Shown here in pieces: positions 24,147 through 31,976 of a DNA stretch of 32,029 bases. A model generated the notes under the pieces. It did no database searches and had not been told where the DNA came from. It worked only from the letters and a program-made list of their open reading frames with translations. The stretch lies in contig UQOH01000016.1 in the NCBI GenBank assembly GCA_900542625.1, forward strand, positions 1 through 32,029, written 5' to 3'. This stretch comes from an uncultured Fusobacterium sp. GTDB taxonomy: Bacteria > Fusobacteriota > Fusobacteriia > Fusobacteriales > Fusobacteriaceae. Made by a program: the position numbers and the translations under genes. Position 1 is the first letter of the stretch. Every line of letters starts with the position of its first letter.

Positions 24147-24177
24147 TTCTTACATAATTGTTACAAAATAATAAAAT

Positions 24178-24224
24178 AAGAATAAAATTTTCTAAAAAAT
24201 ATCGAAAATTTTATTCTTATTTTT
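24178..24224. terminator. Bidirectional terminator between DUF1275 and PH-domain genes
   Basis: AAGAATAAAATTTTC (24178-24192) and its exact complement (24204-24218) form a 15-bp stem with T-rich sequence on both sides. It serves the two convergent genes. Its stem is nearly the same as that of the terminator at 18543-18572. Confidence 0.8.
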
Positions 24225-24227
24225 AAA

Positions 24228-24605
24228 TTATACTAATTTACCTGTAAGATATCTTCCTGCCTCTTTTATATCCATTCCTTTTATAAATTGTATCTCTATT
24301 CCTCCAAGACCAGAAACCCATATTTTTAATTCAGATTCCAAATCAAAAGTTCCTGCTGTTTCTATTGAAAAAGATGTTATCTTTGAATAAGGAATAGTGT
24401 GATAATCTATTTTCTTACCTGTCAGTCCCTGTACATTCATTATAAGCATTCTTTTATTAGTGAATAAAACTTTATCTCTTTTTGCTATATAGGCAAGTTC
24501 TATAACTTCTCCATCTGCCAGTAAATCTTCAACTTTCTCTAAAGCCTCTCTGTCTGATGCTTTTTTCCATAATACAATTGATAAAAATTTAGCGTCTGCT
24601 CCCAT
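24228..24605 (-). CDS. Bacterial PH-domain protein
   Basis: A 125-residue soluble protein matching the bacterial pleckstrin-homology group (DUF1696-like). The core LFTNKRMLIMNVQGLTGKK, the segment YHTIPYSKITSFSIETAG and the strand ELKIWVSG are characteristic. The ligand and role are unknown; these proteins often occur singly in Firmicutes and Fusobacteria. The start is an ATG with AGGAGGGA six bases upstream. It lies 64 bp downstream of the AlbA_2 gene on the same strand, separated by a GC-rich hairpin, so cotranscription is possible but not certain. Confidence 0.8.
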   Translation of the reverse strand: MGADAKFLSIVLWKKASDREALEKVEDLLADGEVIELAYIAKRDKVLFTNKRMLIMNVQGLTGKKIDYHTIPYSKITSFSIETAGTFDLESELKIWVSGLGGIEIQFIKGMDIKEAGRYLTGKLV

Positions 24606-24636
24606 ATTCCCTCCTGATATTTATATAATTTCTGAG

Positions 24637-24654
24637 TTGGGGGTTCACCCCCAA
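24637..24654. repeat. GC-rich hairpin between AlbA_2 and PH genes
   Basis: TTGGGGG and CCCCCAA arms around a four-base loop give a perfect, unusually GC-rich stem in AT-rich DNA. On the minus strand it lacks a T tract, so it is a poor intrinsic terminator. It may be a pause, an RNA-processing signal or a transcript-end stabiliser. Confidence 0.6.
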
Positions 24655-24669
24655 AACAATTTTTATTTT

Positions 24670-25980
24670 TTAATATTTACGATATTTTATATTTTTTCCA
24701 TTTCCTTCTTTTTTAATCAGTTCAAGTTCAGAAAGTTTTTTTATCATATTAATAACTTTTGTTTGACTTAATTTAAGATATTCCTGAATCTCTTTTCTGC
24801 TTTTAACATCTTCTTCCAAAAATTTAAGAATTTTATTATAATCATCTGTCAGAATCACTTGTTCTTTTTCTGCTTTTTCCTTTTCTTGACCAATAAAATG
24901 AATATTTGGAAGAACCACTAAAAAAGCTCCTACTTCTGTTTTAAAAATAGGTTTTATTCTATACTTTTCATAATTCAAAAAAATTTTTTGAATACCTGTA
25001 CCATAAGCCTCTATCAAATGCAATCTATAAAATATATTTGCTAATTTTTCATTTCTTGATTGAGAAATTCCTAACATAACAGCTTCTAATGAAAGTCCTG
25101 ATACAATCCCTCCTAAAGATACAAATTCTATTCTATCTTCATAAATATTAATAAGAGTGCTTGCTCCAAAAGAATATTCTCTGTGAACCGCTGCATTTAA
25201 AAGAGCTTCTCTTATTGCTTCAACAGGATAATCTCTTTCATCTTTTCTGATAAGACCATCAAATGTTGCTTTTGTTCTGTTCAATAAATCTATATATTCA
25301 AAAACCTCTGTTATTTGTTTTAAAAGAGAGCCTTTAAATTCTTTTCTATCTTTAAATACACCTTTTTCTTTTCCCTCAAAAACAGCTATTTTTAATGTAT
25401 GCATACATTGATCAGACAATAATAATCCTAAATTAGTATACAACCCGTCTTCGCCTATAATACCTAATGTTTTCTTTTGAATATCTCCAAAATTAACCTC
25501 AGCTTTTTCAAATACTGCATCAGCATAACTAAAAGTTAAATTTTGATTTAAAGAACGTAATTTTTCAAAAGAGTCCCCATCTGTTTCTTTTATCATTTGT
25601 CTTATATAATCTTCTGAAGCAGGAACAGATGAATTCCCCTGACGAATATATACACCTGAAGGCTTCAAACCTTTTTCAGCTATATAATATGGTCTTGAAG
25701 CTCCTCTCTGTACTTTTATTACAACAATACTTTTATTTTTTATTTGTTCAACATTTAAAGTTACATACATAGATAAATCAGGCTTTATGGCATTCCTTAT
25801 TGAGGCTCCTGCCTTTTCCATAACATCATCACTGTTTTCTACTCCAACTATTTCTCCATTATCATTAATTCCTATATAAATAGTTCCATCACAAGTATTA
25901 GCAAAAGCTACAACTTCTTTTTTTAATTCAGCTGTCAGTACTTCTTTTAATTCTACACTAAAACTCTCTAAAAATTTCAT
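24670..25980 (-). CDS. AlbA_2 / GHKL-like ATPase transcriptional regulator
   Basis: A 436-residue protein of the broad family often labelled RecG-related or divergent AAA-4. The N-terminal AlbA_2 domain (about 5-125) includes ELKKEVVAFANTCDGTIYIGIND and SGVYIRQGNSSVPA. A central/C-terminal domain related to GHKL ATPases is marked by EALLNAAVHREY (258-269), the strand INIYEDRIEFVSLGGI and SRNEKLANIF with EAYGTGI. Residues 378-436 form a winged helix (RKEIQEYLKLSQTKVINMIKKL), which suggests DNA binding. The start is an ATG with GAGGTG just upstream. Tandem TTCTAACA repeats overlap its likely promoter, which suggests autoregulation. Relatives occur near stress, defence and toxin loci, but nothing here defines a target. 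Confidence 0.8.
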   Translation of the reverse strand: MKFLESFSVELKEVLTAELKKEVVAFANTCDGTIYIGINDNGEIVGVENSDDVMEKAGASIRNAIKPDLSMYVTLNVEQIKNKSIVVIKVQRGASRPYYIAEKGLKPSGVYIRQGNSSVPASEDYIRQMIKETDGDSFEKLRSLNQNLTFSYADAVFEKAEVNFGDIQKKTLGIIGEDGLYTNLGLLLSDQCMHTLKIAVFEGKEKGVFKDRKEFKGSLLKQITEVFEYIDLLNRTKATFDGLIRKDERDYPVEAIREALLNAAVHREYSFGASTLINIYEDRIEFVSLGGIVSGLSLEAVMLGISQSRNEKLANIFYRLHLIEAYGTGIQKIFLNYEKYRIKPIFKTEVGAFLVVLPNIHFIGQEKEKAEKEQVILTDDYNKILKFLEEDVKSRKEIQEYLKLSQTKVINMIKKLSELELIKKEGNGKNIKYRKY

Positions 25981-26006
25981 CTCATCACCTCGTCAGATGC
26001 TGTCAC

Positions 26007-26052
26007 TTCTAACATATTCTAACACATTCTAACATGATTAGCAAGTTAGAAT
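26007..26052 (-). promoter_or_regulatory. Promoter with tandem TTCTAACA repeats (candidate operator)
   Basis: Three TTCTAACA copies start exactly 10 bases apart (26007, 26017, 26027), and an inverted copy, GTTAGAAT, lies at 26045-26052. On the minus strand TTGCTA (26039-26044) and TAGAAT (26016-26021), 17 bases apart, make a promoter whose extended -10 (TGTTAGAAT) is one of the repeats. Ten-base phasing puts all copies on one face of the helix. A repressor bound here would block the AlbA_2 gene promoter. Confidence 0.6.
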
Positions 26053-26124
26053 AGTTTTTACTTGAACCACAAACACTCTGATACATCTCAAAATAAAATT
26101 TATCTGACTTTAATTTATAATAAC

Positions 26125-26154
26125 AAAAACCACTTCCTAATTTATAGAAAGTGG
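26125..26154 (-). terminator. Terminator of the Ser-Ser-Arg tRNA operon
   Basis: On the minus strand CCACTTTC pairs with GGAAGTGG (arms 26147-26154 and 26130-26137, one wobble) followed by TTTTTGTT. It lies just past tRNA-Arg. Confidence 0.8.
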
Positions 26155-26168
26155 CTGTTATTTACATA

Positions 26169-26245
26169 TGGCGTACTCGAGAGGAATCGAACCCCCAACA
26201 CCCTGATCCGTAGTCAAGTGCTCTATCCAATTGAGCTACGAGTAC
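26169..26245 (-). tRNA. tRNA-Arg (anticodon ACG)
   Basis: A 77-base cloverleaf with acceptor GTACTCG/CGAGTAC, encoded CCA, D arm AGCTCAATTGGATAGAGC and T loop GGTTCGATTCC. The anticodon loop CTACGGA gives ACG, normally edited to ICG. It is the third tRNA of a three-gene transcript. Confidence 0.95.
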
Positions 26246-26292
26246 ACTTGTATAAAAAAAAGGTAGATTGGTTCTACCTTTAATTGTCAGTC

Positions 26293-26385
26293 TGGCGGTG
26301 AAGGAGAGATTTGAACTCTCGGTACCGGTTTAATCGGTACTCTCCCTTAGCAGGGGAGTGCATTAGGCCACTCTGCCACTTCACC
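26293..26385 (-). tRNA. tRNA-Ser (anticodon GCT)
   Basis: A 93-base class II tRNA with acceptor GGTGAAG/CTTCACC, discriminator G and encoded CCA. The anticodon loop CTGCTAA gives GCT, and a long variable arm (GTACCGATT..CGGTAC) is present. Confidence 0.95.
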
Positions 26386-26387
26386 AC

Positions 26388-26471
26388 TGGCGGAGAGTTA
26401 GAGACTCGAACTCTAAAGTCTTACGACGCCGGTTTTCAAGACCGGTTCCTTACCAATTAGGATAACTCTCC
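26388..26471 (-). tRNA. tRNA-Ser (anticodon TGA)
   Basis: An 84-base tRNA with acceptor GGAGAGT/ACTCTCC, discriminator G and encoded CCA. The anticodon loop CTTGAAA gives TGA, reading UCA/UCG. The D arm is compact (TCC/GGA stem) and the variable arm is a short 3-bp hairpin (GTC-GTAA-GAC), so it is smaller than the neighbouring tRNA-Ser. It is the first tRNA of the transcript. Confidence 0.9.
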
Positions 26472-26480
26472 ACTCCAAAG

Positions 26481-26509
26481 AGTTTATCATAACTTGTTTT
26501 TTTTGTCAA
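26481..26509 (-). promoter_or_regulatory. Promoter of the Ser-Ser-Arg tRNA operon
   Basis: On the minus strand consensus TTGACA (26504-26509), 17-base spacer, and TAAACT (26481-26486) preceded by TG one base upstream (extended -10). It starts transcription almost at the 5' end of tRNA-Ser(TGA). Confidence 0.85.
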
Positions 26510-26545
26510 TATTTTATCAAAAAAATTTTTAATTTATTTAAATTA

Positions 26546-26581
26546 CCAAAGGAAAAGCCTGTGAAATTAATCACAGGCTTT
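26546..26581 (-). terminator. Probable terminator of the fructose-family PTS operon
   Basis: On the minus strand AAAGCCTGTGA pairs perfectly with TCACAGGCTTT (arms 26571-26581 and 26554-26564). The T tract is broken (TTTTCCTTT), so it may be leaky. It lies 15 bases after the EIIB stop. Confidence 0.75.
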
Positions 26582-26596
26582 GGGGATTTATAAAGA

Positions 26597-26914
26597 TTAG
26601 TTGTTTGCTTCGTAGTGAGCTTTTAATTTGTTAACAATAGCTTCTGCTTTTTTAACAGCGTCTGCAATAGCAACTCTTACTACTTTTTTATCTTTGAATC
26701 TCTCTTCGTTTTTAATAGCAACTTCTTTAGTAAGAACTACATAGTCTGCTGATTTTACATCTTCTGCTGTTAAAACGTTTTCTATTCCAATTCCTCCTTG
26801 AGTTTCTATTTTAACTTCTACTCCTAATTTTTCTCCTGCTTTTTTTAATGCTTCTGCTGCCATATAAGTGTGTGCAACACCTGAAGGACAAGCTGTTACT
26901 CCGATTATTTTCAT
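26597..26914 (-). CDS. PTS fructose-family subunit EIIB
   Basis: A 105-residue cytosolic phosphocarrier. The N-terminal GVTACPSGVAHTYMAAEAL is the fructose-type EIIB signature, with phosphorylated Cys9. The segment VEIKIETQGGIG-like (here VKIETQGGIG) and the C-terminal helix are complete. The start is an ATG with AAGGAGA upstream. It is the last gene of a regulator-EIIA-EIIC-EIIB operon, 82 bp after EIIC. The sugar may be fructose or a related hexose or mannose derivative. Confidence 0.9.
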   Translation of the reverse strand: MKIIGVTACPSGVAHTYMAAEALKKAGEKLGVEVKIETQGGIGIENVLTAEDVKSADYVVLTKEVAIKNEERFKDKKVVRVAIADAVKKAEAIVNKLKAHYEANN

Positions 26915-26996
26915 TAAACTACATCTCCTTTTATACTCTTGATAGAACTGCTGTTATATCTGATAATATCCTATCATTAAATTTAAAATATATCAA

Positions 26997-28052
26997 TTAG
27001 AAATCCATATCTAAATCTACATCATCATTTCCTGCAGCAGATGCTTCTCTTTCTGCTACCGGTTTCTTTAATAGGTTAACAATAACTGCTGTTGTAAGTG
27101 CTCCGGCTAATGTTCCTATAATATATCCCATTTTTCCTTCTACTACTGGAAGAACAATCCATCCTCCCCAAGGAGCGTGATTGATTACATTCATTAAGAA
27201 TCCTATAATGTTTCCTACGATACCTCCTGCAACTATTGAAGGAAGAACTCTTACTGGGTCAGCAGCAGCAAATGGAATAGCTCCTTCTGAAATTCCTACA
27301 AGTCCCATGAATATTGCAGCTTTACCAGCTTCTTTTTCAGATTTGTCATATTTTTTAGGTGCCAATAATGTAGCAAGTCCCATTCCGATTGGCGGAGTAC
27401 AAATTGCAATTCCAACTCCTCCCATTAACCATGGCTGAGTTCCAACTTGAGTTTGAGCAAACAGAGTAGCAACTTTATTGATTGGTCCTCCCATGTCAAA
27501 TGCAGTCATTCCTCCAAGAATTGCTCCAAGCAGTGCTTTACTTGCTCCCTGCATTGAAGAAAGCCATCCGTTTAAAGCATCCATCATCATAGCTATTGGA
27601 GTTCCGATAACCCACATAACAACAGCACAAACGATAAATGTTCCAACTAATGGGAATATGAATATTGTTTTGATTGATTTTAAAGAATCAGGTAATTGAA
27701 TTTTCTTTAACATATTAACTACATAACCAGCTAAGAATCCAACTACAACAGCTCCCAAGAATCCTGTTTTATATTGTTGAACTGCAATCCAAGAACCTAT
27801 CATAGCAGGTGCAAGACCAGGTTTGTCAGCGATTGAATAAGCAATATATCCTCCTAAAATCATAGGGAATATTGTAAGACCGGCGATACCCATATCAGAA
27901 ATATTTTTTAATATTCCAGTTTCAGGAACTGCTCCTTTACCACTTAACATAACTGCTAATGAAAGTAAAACTCCTCCGGCAACGATAAACGGTATCATGT
28001 GACTTGTTCCAAATAGTAAATCTTGTTTAATTTTTCCTAAAGTTTGTTTCAT
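26997..28052 (-). CDS. PTS fructose-family subunit EIIC
   Basis: A 351-residue polytopic membrane protein with about nine to ten hydrophobic segments. Family motifs are SHMIPFIVAGGVLLSL (17-32), AFDMGGPINKVA and GISEGAIPFAAADP, the loops that form the sugar site of the fructose EIIC group. The C-terminal tail is acidic. The start is an ATG with AAGGAGGA seven bases upstream. It lies 37 bp after EIIA. No sugar kinase or hydrolase is linked, so the substrate cannot be fixed; a plain 1-phosphofructokinase partner is absent from this locus. Confidence 0.9.
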   Translation of the reverse strand: MKQTLGKIKQDLLFGTSHMIPFIVAGGVLLSLAVMLSGKGAVPETGILKNISDMGIAGLTIFPMILGGYIAYSIADKPGLAPAMIGSWIAVQQYKTGFLGAVVVGFLAGYVVNMLKKIQLPDSLKSIKTIFIFPLVGTFIVCAVVMWVIGTPIAMMMDALNGWLSSMQGASKALLGAILGGMTAFDMGGPINKVATLFAQTQVGTQPWLMGGVGIAICTPPIGMGLATLLAPKKYDKSEKEAGKAAIFMGLVGISEGAIPFAAADPVRVLPSIVAGGIVGNIIGFLMNVINHAPWGGWIVLPVVEGKMGYIIGTLAGALTTAVIVNLLKKPVAEREASAAGNDDVDLDMDF

Positions 28053-28089
28053 TTCTTCCTCCTTGATATTTTATATTATATTTTTTTAA

Positions 28090-28530
28090 TTATCCGTTTA
28101 TTAAATTTACTGCTTCTTCTGCTGTTGCAGCTTTTTCCAATCCATTTCTGAAATCGTCATCAAGGATTTTTTTAGACAGATCTACTAAGATATTAATGTG
28201 AGTAGTTCCTTTCTCTCCATCAGGAATTGCTAACATAAATACTATTTTCGCATACTCGTCTTCTTCTGCACTCCATAATACAGGATTTTTTAATCTTGCA
28301 AAAGCAACTGCTGCTGTTTTTACTGTTGTACTTTTTCCATGTGGTAATCCAACATCATATCCTACTGCTGTTGCTGCAATCTCTTCCCTTGCCATAAGAG
28401 CTGCTAAATATTCCTCATAATTTTCTGCTATTCCCTCTTCTGCTACTTTTTTAGCCATCATTTCAATAACTTCTTGTTTTGATGTACATTCTACATCTAA
28501 CATTACTAAGTTTTCCATCGTTAATGCCAT
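28090..28530 (-). CDS. PTS fructose-family subunit EIIA
   Basis: A 146-residue cytosolic EIIA with phosphoacceptor His64 in VGLPHGKST, following the conserved AREEIAATAVG. I chose the ATG at 28530: it is nine bases from AGGAGG and one base after the regulator's TAA. The in-frame ATG at 28548 overlaps that ribosome binding site inside the regulator gene. The separate EIIA, EIIC and EIIB proteins make a fructose-family permease in three pieces. Confidence 0.9.
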   Translation of the reverse strand: MALTMENLVMLDVECTSKQEVIEMMAKKVAEEGIAENYEEYLAALMAREEIAATAVGYDVGLPHGKSTTVKTAAVAFARLKNPVLWSAEEDEYAKIVFMLAIPDGEKGTTHINILVDLSKKILDDDFRNGLEKAATAEEAVNLING

Positions 28531-28531
28531 A

Positions 28532-30592
28532 TTACTTTTCCTCCTCATTAATAAACTCTTCTATTTTTTTATAAATTTTATTTGACGTATCTAAATTTTC
28601 CAGTTCTTTTATAAGTGACTTTCTTCTCATTACCCCAAGAAACTGCATAAGTCCGTTTAAATGTTCTTTTTTATCTCTGCTTGAAAGTGTCATAATCAAT
28701 CTGACTTTTTCGTTTTCAGGAAAACTTACAGGATTTTTAAAGAATGTAAAACTTATTCCGCTCTTATTTATTATGTCGCTGTTCCCGCTGTGCCCTAAGA
28801 ATATTCCATCCTGAACAACCATATAACTTCCAAATGAGTTTACCAGTTCTATTATCTCTTTCGGATAATTCTCTCCAACAAACCCCTCTTCTATCATAGA
28901 TAAGGCACTTCTTTCAACAGCTTCTTCCCATGAATTTATTTTGTCTTCTATAATACTTACTCTTGAAGGAGCAAGCATATCCATAAATCCAAGTCCTTTT
29001 TCATCTGTTGTATCATCTAATATCTGATCTTTGAATCTCTCTTTCAGTTCTTTTACAAAATCTTTTTCTTTCAGAGTTTCAGAATATTTTTTCGCGATTT
29101 CCAAGATATCCGATAGTTTTATATTCTTCGAATATGAAAGCTTTTCATTTTTAAGTTTGATTATATCTTCTGTACTTAAAATAGGAGATACCTTAACAAC
29201 TTTCACATCTTTAAACTTAACACCATCAATAGTTGTTACTACTAAATCTATATCTTCATTCTTATAATTTTCTATTTCATTGTATGGTATTATATTTACA
29301 ATATTCACATTAAAATGTTCTTTTATGCTTGCTGATAAAAATCTTGATGTGCTGTAGCCTGCTCCGCATATTATTAAAATATTTTCAAGTTTCTTGCTTT
29401 TTATTCTCTTCATTGCAAGCTGAAAATGCATTGCAATGTAAGCCAGCTCATCATCACTTATTTTTACATCAATCCCTATTTTGCTCCATGCTTTTGACAC
29501 CAGGTTTAAAACAAGAGGATAAGTTTCCTTAAACTCATCATAAATCTCACATGGAAGTCTGATACCTTTTTTAGCTCTGTAAATTGCCGGCTTAATATGA
29601 TTAATCAGATTTTCAAGAAGAAACATATCTTTTTCAAGTTCCTCATAACCATTTTTGGCAACTTCTTTTACAAGTCTCATCATAGACAGCTCTATCTGTA
29701 CCCAGTTCACATAAAAAGAATCATCAAAATCAAAACTGTGGCTTCCTAAAAAATATTCTGTCATATTAAGAATCTCGCTTTTTGAAAAACCATATTCTGA
29801 AAAATTCTTTTCAACTATTTCATATTCATCGCTCTTACCTAAAAACTCCATATTTTTAATAAGTTTTATAGGATTTTCTTCAAATCTCTTAAAAGCAATC
29901 AGTATATAGAAAAGAAGTATTTTGAAGTTTTCATCTCCAACTGTTTTTCTAGCTTCATCAAGGGTTTTTTTCAAAACCTTCATTACTTTCTCAACATTTT
30001 CTTCTTTAAAATATTCATCCATCTTGTCCCAGCATATAAAGAAACCATACTGGTAATTTTTTTCTATTTTTATTTTTCCTCCATCAAGATAGATAATATT
30101 GTAATTTTTCAAAAGAATATCCAAGATTATTCTTCTTACATTTTTTTCTTCTCCCAGATAAGCAAGAGTTTTGCTGTCTAAACCGATAATAAATGTTTTC
30201 ATATAATTCTCAAGAGTTTTCAAATCATTTTTTAAAGTCAGTTCACTGATATCAAGTTTATCCTCAAGTCTTTCAAAAGATATATTTTTATTGTCGAAAA
30301 ATATATCTGTAATAATAATTTTTTCTCTCTCTTCTTTTGTGAAAGAATAAAGTGCCATATTATCTGCTACTCTCACAACAATCTCTTCAAGACTGTTTTT
30401 TACAACAAGCTCTCTTTTTCTTATTTCTATTTCCGGAAGTCCAAGTAACTTTAAGTAATAATTATAATCGTCTATTTTGTATCTTAGATTTCTTTCACTA
30501 ATACCAATGTTTTTGGCATTTTCTATTAATGATGTTATTCCTTTTTCTTTAATACTTCTGACCATATCTAATAATTTTACTGTTATTGGCAT
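28532..30592 (-). CDS. PRD-domain transcriptional regulator of the fructose-family PTS
   Basis: A 686-residue paralogue of the galactitol regulator with the same order: N-terminal helix-turn-helix (about 15-45, NIGISERNLRYKI), second winged segment (about 85-150), PRD1 (about 190-300), PRD2 (about 300-400) with both histidines present (His332 in NHIKP, His389 in YIAMHF), EIIB-like domain with Cys409 (ICGAGYST), and EIIA-like domain with His601 (FLGHSGNS). It has no RNA-binding CAT domain, so it probably acts on DNA as an activator controlled by PTS phosphorylation. The start is an ATG with GAGGAGGGG upstream. It is the first gene of the operon and presumably controls the PTS genes that follow. 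Confidence 0.88.
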   Translation of the reverse strand: MPITVKLLDMVRSIKEKGITSLIENAKNIGISERNLRYKIDDYNYYLKLLGLPEIEIRKRELVVKNSLEEIVVRVADNMALYSFTKEEREKIIITDIFFDNKNISFERLEDKLDISELTLKNDLKTLENYMKTFIIGLDSKTLAYLGEEKNVRRIILDILLKNYNIIYLDGGKIKIEKNYQYGFFICWDKMDEYFKEENVEKVMKVLKKTLDEARKTVGDENFKILLFYILIAFKRFEENPIKLIKNMEFLGKSDEYEIVEKNFSEYGFSKSEILNMTEYFLGSHSFDFDDSFYVNWVQIELSMMRLVKEVAKNGYEELEKDMFLLENLINHIKPAIYRAKKGIRLPCEIYDEFKETYPLVLNLVSKAWSKIGIDVKISDDELAYIAMHFQLAMKRIKSKKLENILIICGAGYSTSRFLSASIKEHFNVNIVNIIPYNEIENYKNEDIDLVVTTIDGVKFKDVKVVKVSPILSTEDIIKLKNEKLSYSKNIKLSDILEIAKKYSETLKEKDFVKELKERFKDQILDDTTDEKGLGFMDMLAPSRVSIIEDKINSWEEAVERSALSMIEEGFVGENYPKEIIELVNSFGSYMVVQDGIFLGHSGNSDIINKSGISFTFFKNPVSFPENEKVRLIMTLSSRDKKEHLNGLMQFLGVMRRKSLIKELENLDTSNKIYKKIEEFINEEEK

Positions 30593-30618
30593 GGCTCCCC
30601 TCCTCTTTTCTTAAAATG

Positions 30619-30647
30619 ATTATACTTTTTTAGCATTAACTGTTCAA
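30619..30647 (-). promoter_or_regulatory. Promoter of the fructose-family PTS operon
   Basis: On the minus strand TTGAAC (30642-30647), 17-base spacer and consensus TATAAT (30619-30624), ending 26 bases before the regulator start. The remaining sequence between here and 30800 is AT-rich with no other signal that I can support. Confidence 0.75.
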
Positions 30648-30801
30648 CTAAAATTCTTTTCATTTTTTTTTGGAAAATTCTTAAGAATTATTATCTGCAA
30701 TGTTCTTTCTCCCATTTCATCTGAGTTTCACAGTTTTCTCCTTCTCCTTATATTTTCATATTTCCAAAATTTTTTGAAACTTTTTATATTTTTTTCAGTT
30801 A

Positions 30802-30847
30802 TAAAAAAAGAGGGTATTGTAATAATATTAATTACACAATACCCTCT
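30802..30847 (-). terminator. Terminator of the mechanosensitive channel gene
   Basis: On the minus strand AGAGGGTATTGT pairs perfectly with ACAATACCCTCT (arms 30836-30847 and 30809-30820) followed by seven T. Confidence 0.92.
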
Positions 30848-30870
30848 AAAACTATATGTTATTTTTTTTA

Positions 30871-31722
30871 TTATTTATTATAAATATCAATTTTTTGATA
30901 AGGAATTTCGATTCCCTCTTTAGCAAACTCAATAATAACTGTTTCCATTAATGTATAGTAAACTTCCCAGTAATCTCCTGAATTTACCCATACTCTGAAA
31001 TTGTAATCAAGTGAACTTGCACTGTGTTTATTAAGTCTTATAGTATATCCTTTTTCATGAAGAACTTTATCATTTCCTTTTGCTATTCTCTCAAGCACAC
31101 TCTTAGCTTTTTCAACAGGAGTATCATAAGATGTTGAAATAACCATGTCAACTCTTCTTACAGGCTCTCTTGAAATATTTGTTACTGCTCCGTTTGCAAG
31201 CTGCCCGTTTGGTATAATTATTCTTGAGTTATCAGGTGTTGTAAGAATTGTATAAAGAATATGAATTGATGTTACTGTACCTGAACCTGCTGATGTTGTA
31301 ATATATTCCCCTTTTAAAAACGGTTTAAAGAAAAGTATTAAAACTCCTCCTGCAAGGTTAGACAAACTTCCCTGTAAAGCTAAACCAACTGCGATACCTG
31401 CAGTACCTAATATTGTTACTAAAGATGTTGCCTGAATTCCTATTCCGCTTATAAATAAGAAGAAAAATCCTATATACACAATTGTTTTTGTAAGTGATAA
31501 AACAAAAGACTCTAAAAGAGGGTCTGCATTGCTTTTTTCCATAAGTGCTCTGAATGTACGAGTCACCATATTAACAACCGGTCTCATTATTATTAATAAA
31601 AATATAATCCACGCTAATTTTGCCGCTATTCCCGGTAAAGCTTTAGCAAAAGCCTCCATCACTGTTTGTAAAAATGTCTGTGCATTTTCAACTTGTAATA
31701 AATCTGTTATTTCTTCCTGCAT
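30871..31722 (-). CDS. mscS: MscS-family small-conductance mechanosensitive channel
   Basis: A 283-residue membrane channel that opens under hypo-osmotic stress, about the length of E. coli MscS. Two hydrophobic segments precede the pore helix TM3, recognisable by its Gly/Ala pattern GTAGIAVGLALQGSLSN (about 109-125) and the following GGVLILFFKPF. The cytosolic beta and alpha/beta domains follow (IIIPNGQLANGAVTNISR, then SYDTPVEKA). The start is an ATG with GGAGGA about six bases upstream. It has its own promoter and terminator, so it is a single-gene unit. Confidence 0.93.
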   Translation of the reverse strand: MQEEITDLLQVENAQTFLQTVMEAFAKALPGIAAKLAWIIFLLIIMRPVVNMVTRTFRALMEKSNADPLLESFVLSLTKTIVYIGFFFLFISGIGIQATSLVTILGTAGIAVGLALQGSLSNLAGGVLILFFKPFLKGEYITTSAGSGTVTSIHILYTILTTPDNSRIIIPNGQLANGAVTNISREPVRRVDMVISTSYDTPVEKAKSVLERIAKGNDKVLHEKGYTIRLNKHSASSLDYNFRVWVNSGDYWEVYYTLMETVIIEFAKEGIEIPYQKIDIYNK

Positions 31723-31770
31723 AATATATCCTCCAATATAAAATTTATTTTATTCCGCTATTCTTTTTAT

Positions 31771-31799
31771 ATTATAGCATAGTTTATCATCTTTGTGTA
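31771..31799 (-). promoter_or_regulatory. Promoter of the mechanosensitive channel gene
   Basis: On the minus strand TACACA (31794-31799), 17-base spacer, consensus TATAAT (31771-31776) with an extended TGC in front. Confidence 0.75.
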
Positions 31800-31847
31800 T
31801 TTTTTAAATATCCAGACCTGCATGGATAAGCCTTTTCTGTATATAAA

Positions 31848-31873
31848 CAAAAAAGACACATTTCTGTGTCTTG
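31848..31873 (-). terminator. Terminator of the Val-Asp tRNA operon
   Basis: On the minus strand AAGACACA-GAAA-TGTGTCTT, a stem with a stable GAAA tetraloop, followed by TTTTGTTT. It lies just after tRNA-Asp. Confidence 0.9.
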
Positions 31874-31885
31874 ATTACTTTTTAA

Positions 31886-31962
31886 TGGCGGGAGCGACGA
31901 GACTCGAACTCGCGACCTCCTACGTGACAGGCAGGCGCTCTAACCAACTGAGCTACGCCCCC
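31886..31962 (-). tRNA. tRNA-Asp (anticodon GTC)
   Basis: A 77-base cloverleaf with acceptor GGGGGCG/CGCTCCC, discriminator G, encoded CCA, D arm AGCTCAGTTGGTTAGAGC and T loop AGTTCGAGTCT. The anticodon loop CTGTCAC gives GTC. Confidence 0.96.
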
Positions 31963-31976
31963 ATTAACAAAAAAAA

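Noticed and set aside
26062..26283. 73-codon frame across tRNA-Arg
   Set aside because: It reads antisense through a tRNA gene; not a protein gene. The same applies to the frame at 31795-31998 over tRNA-Asp.
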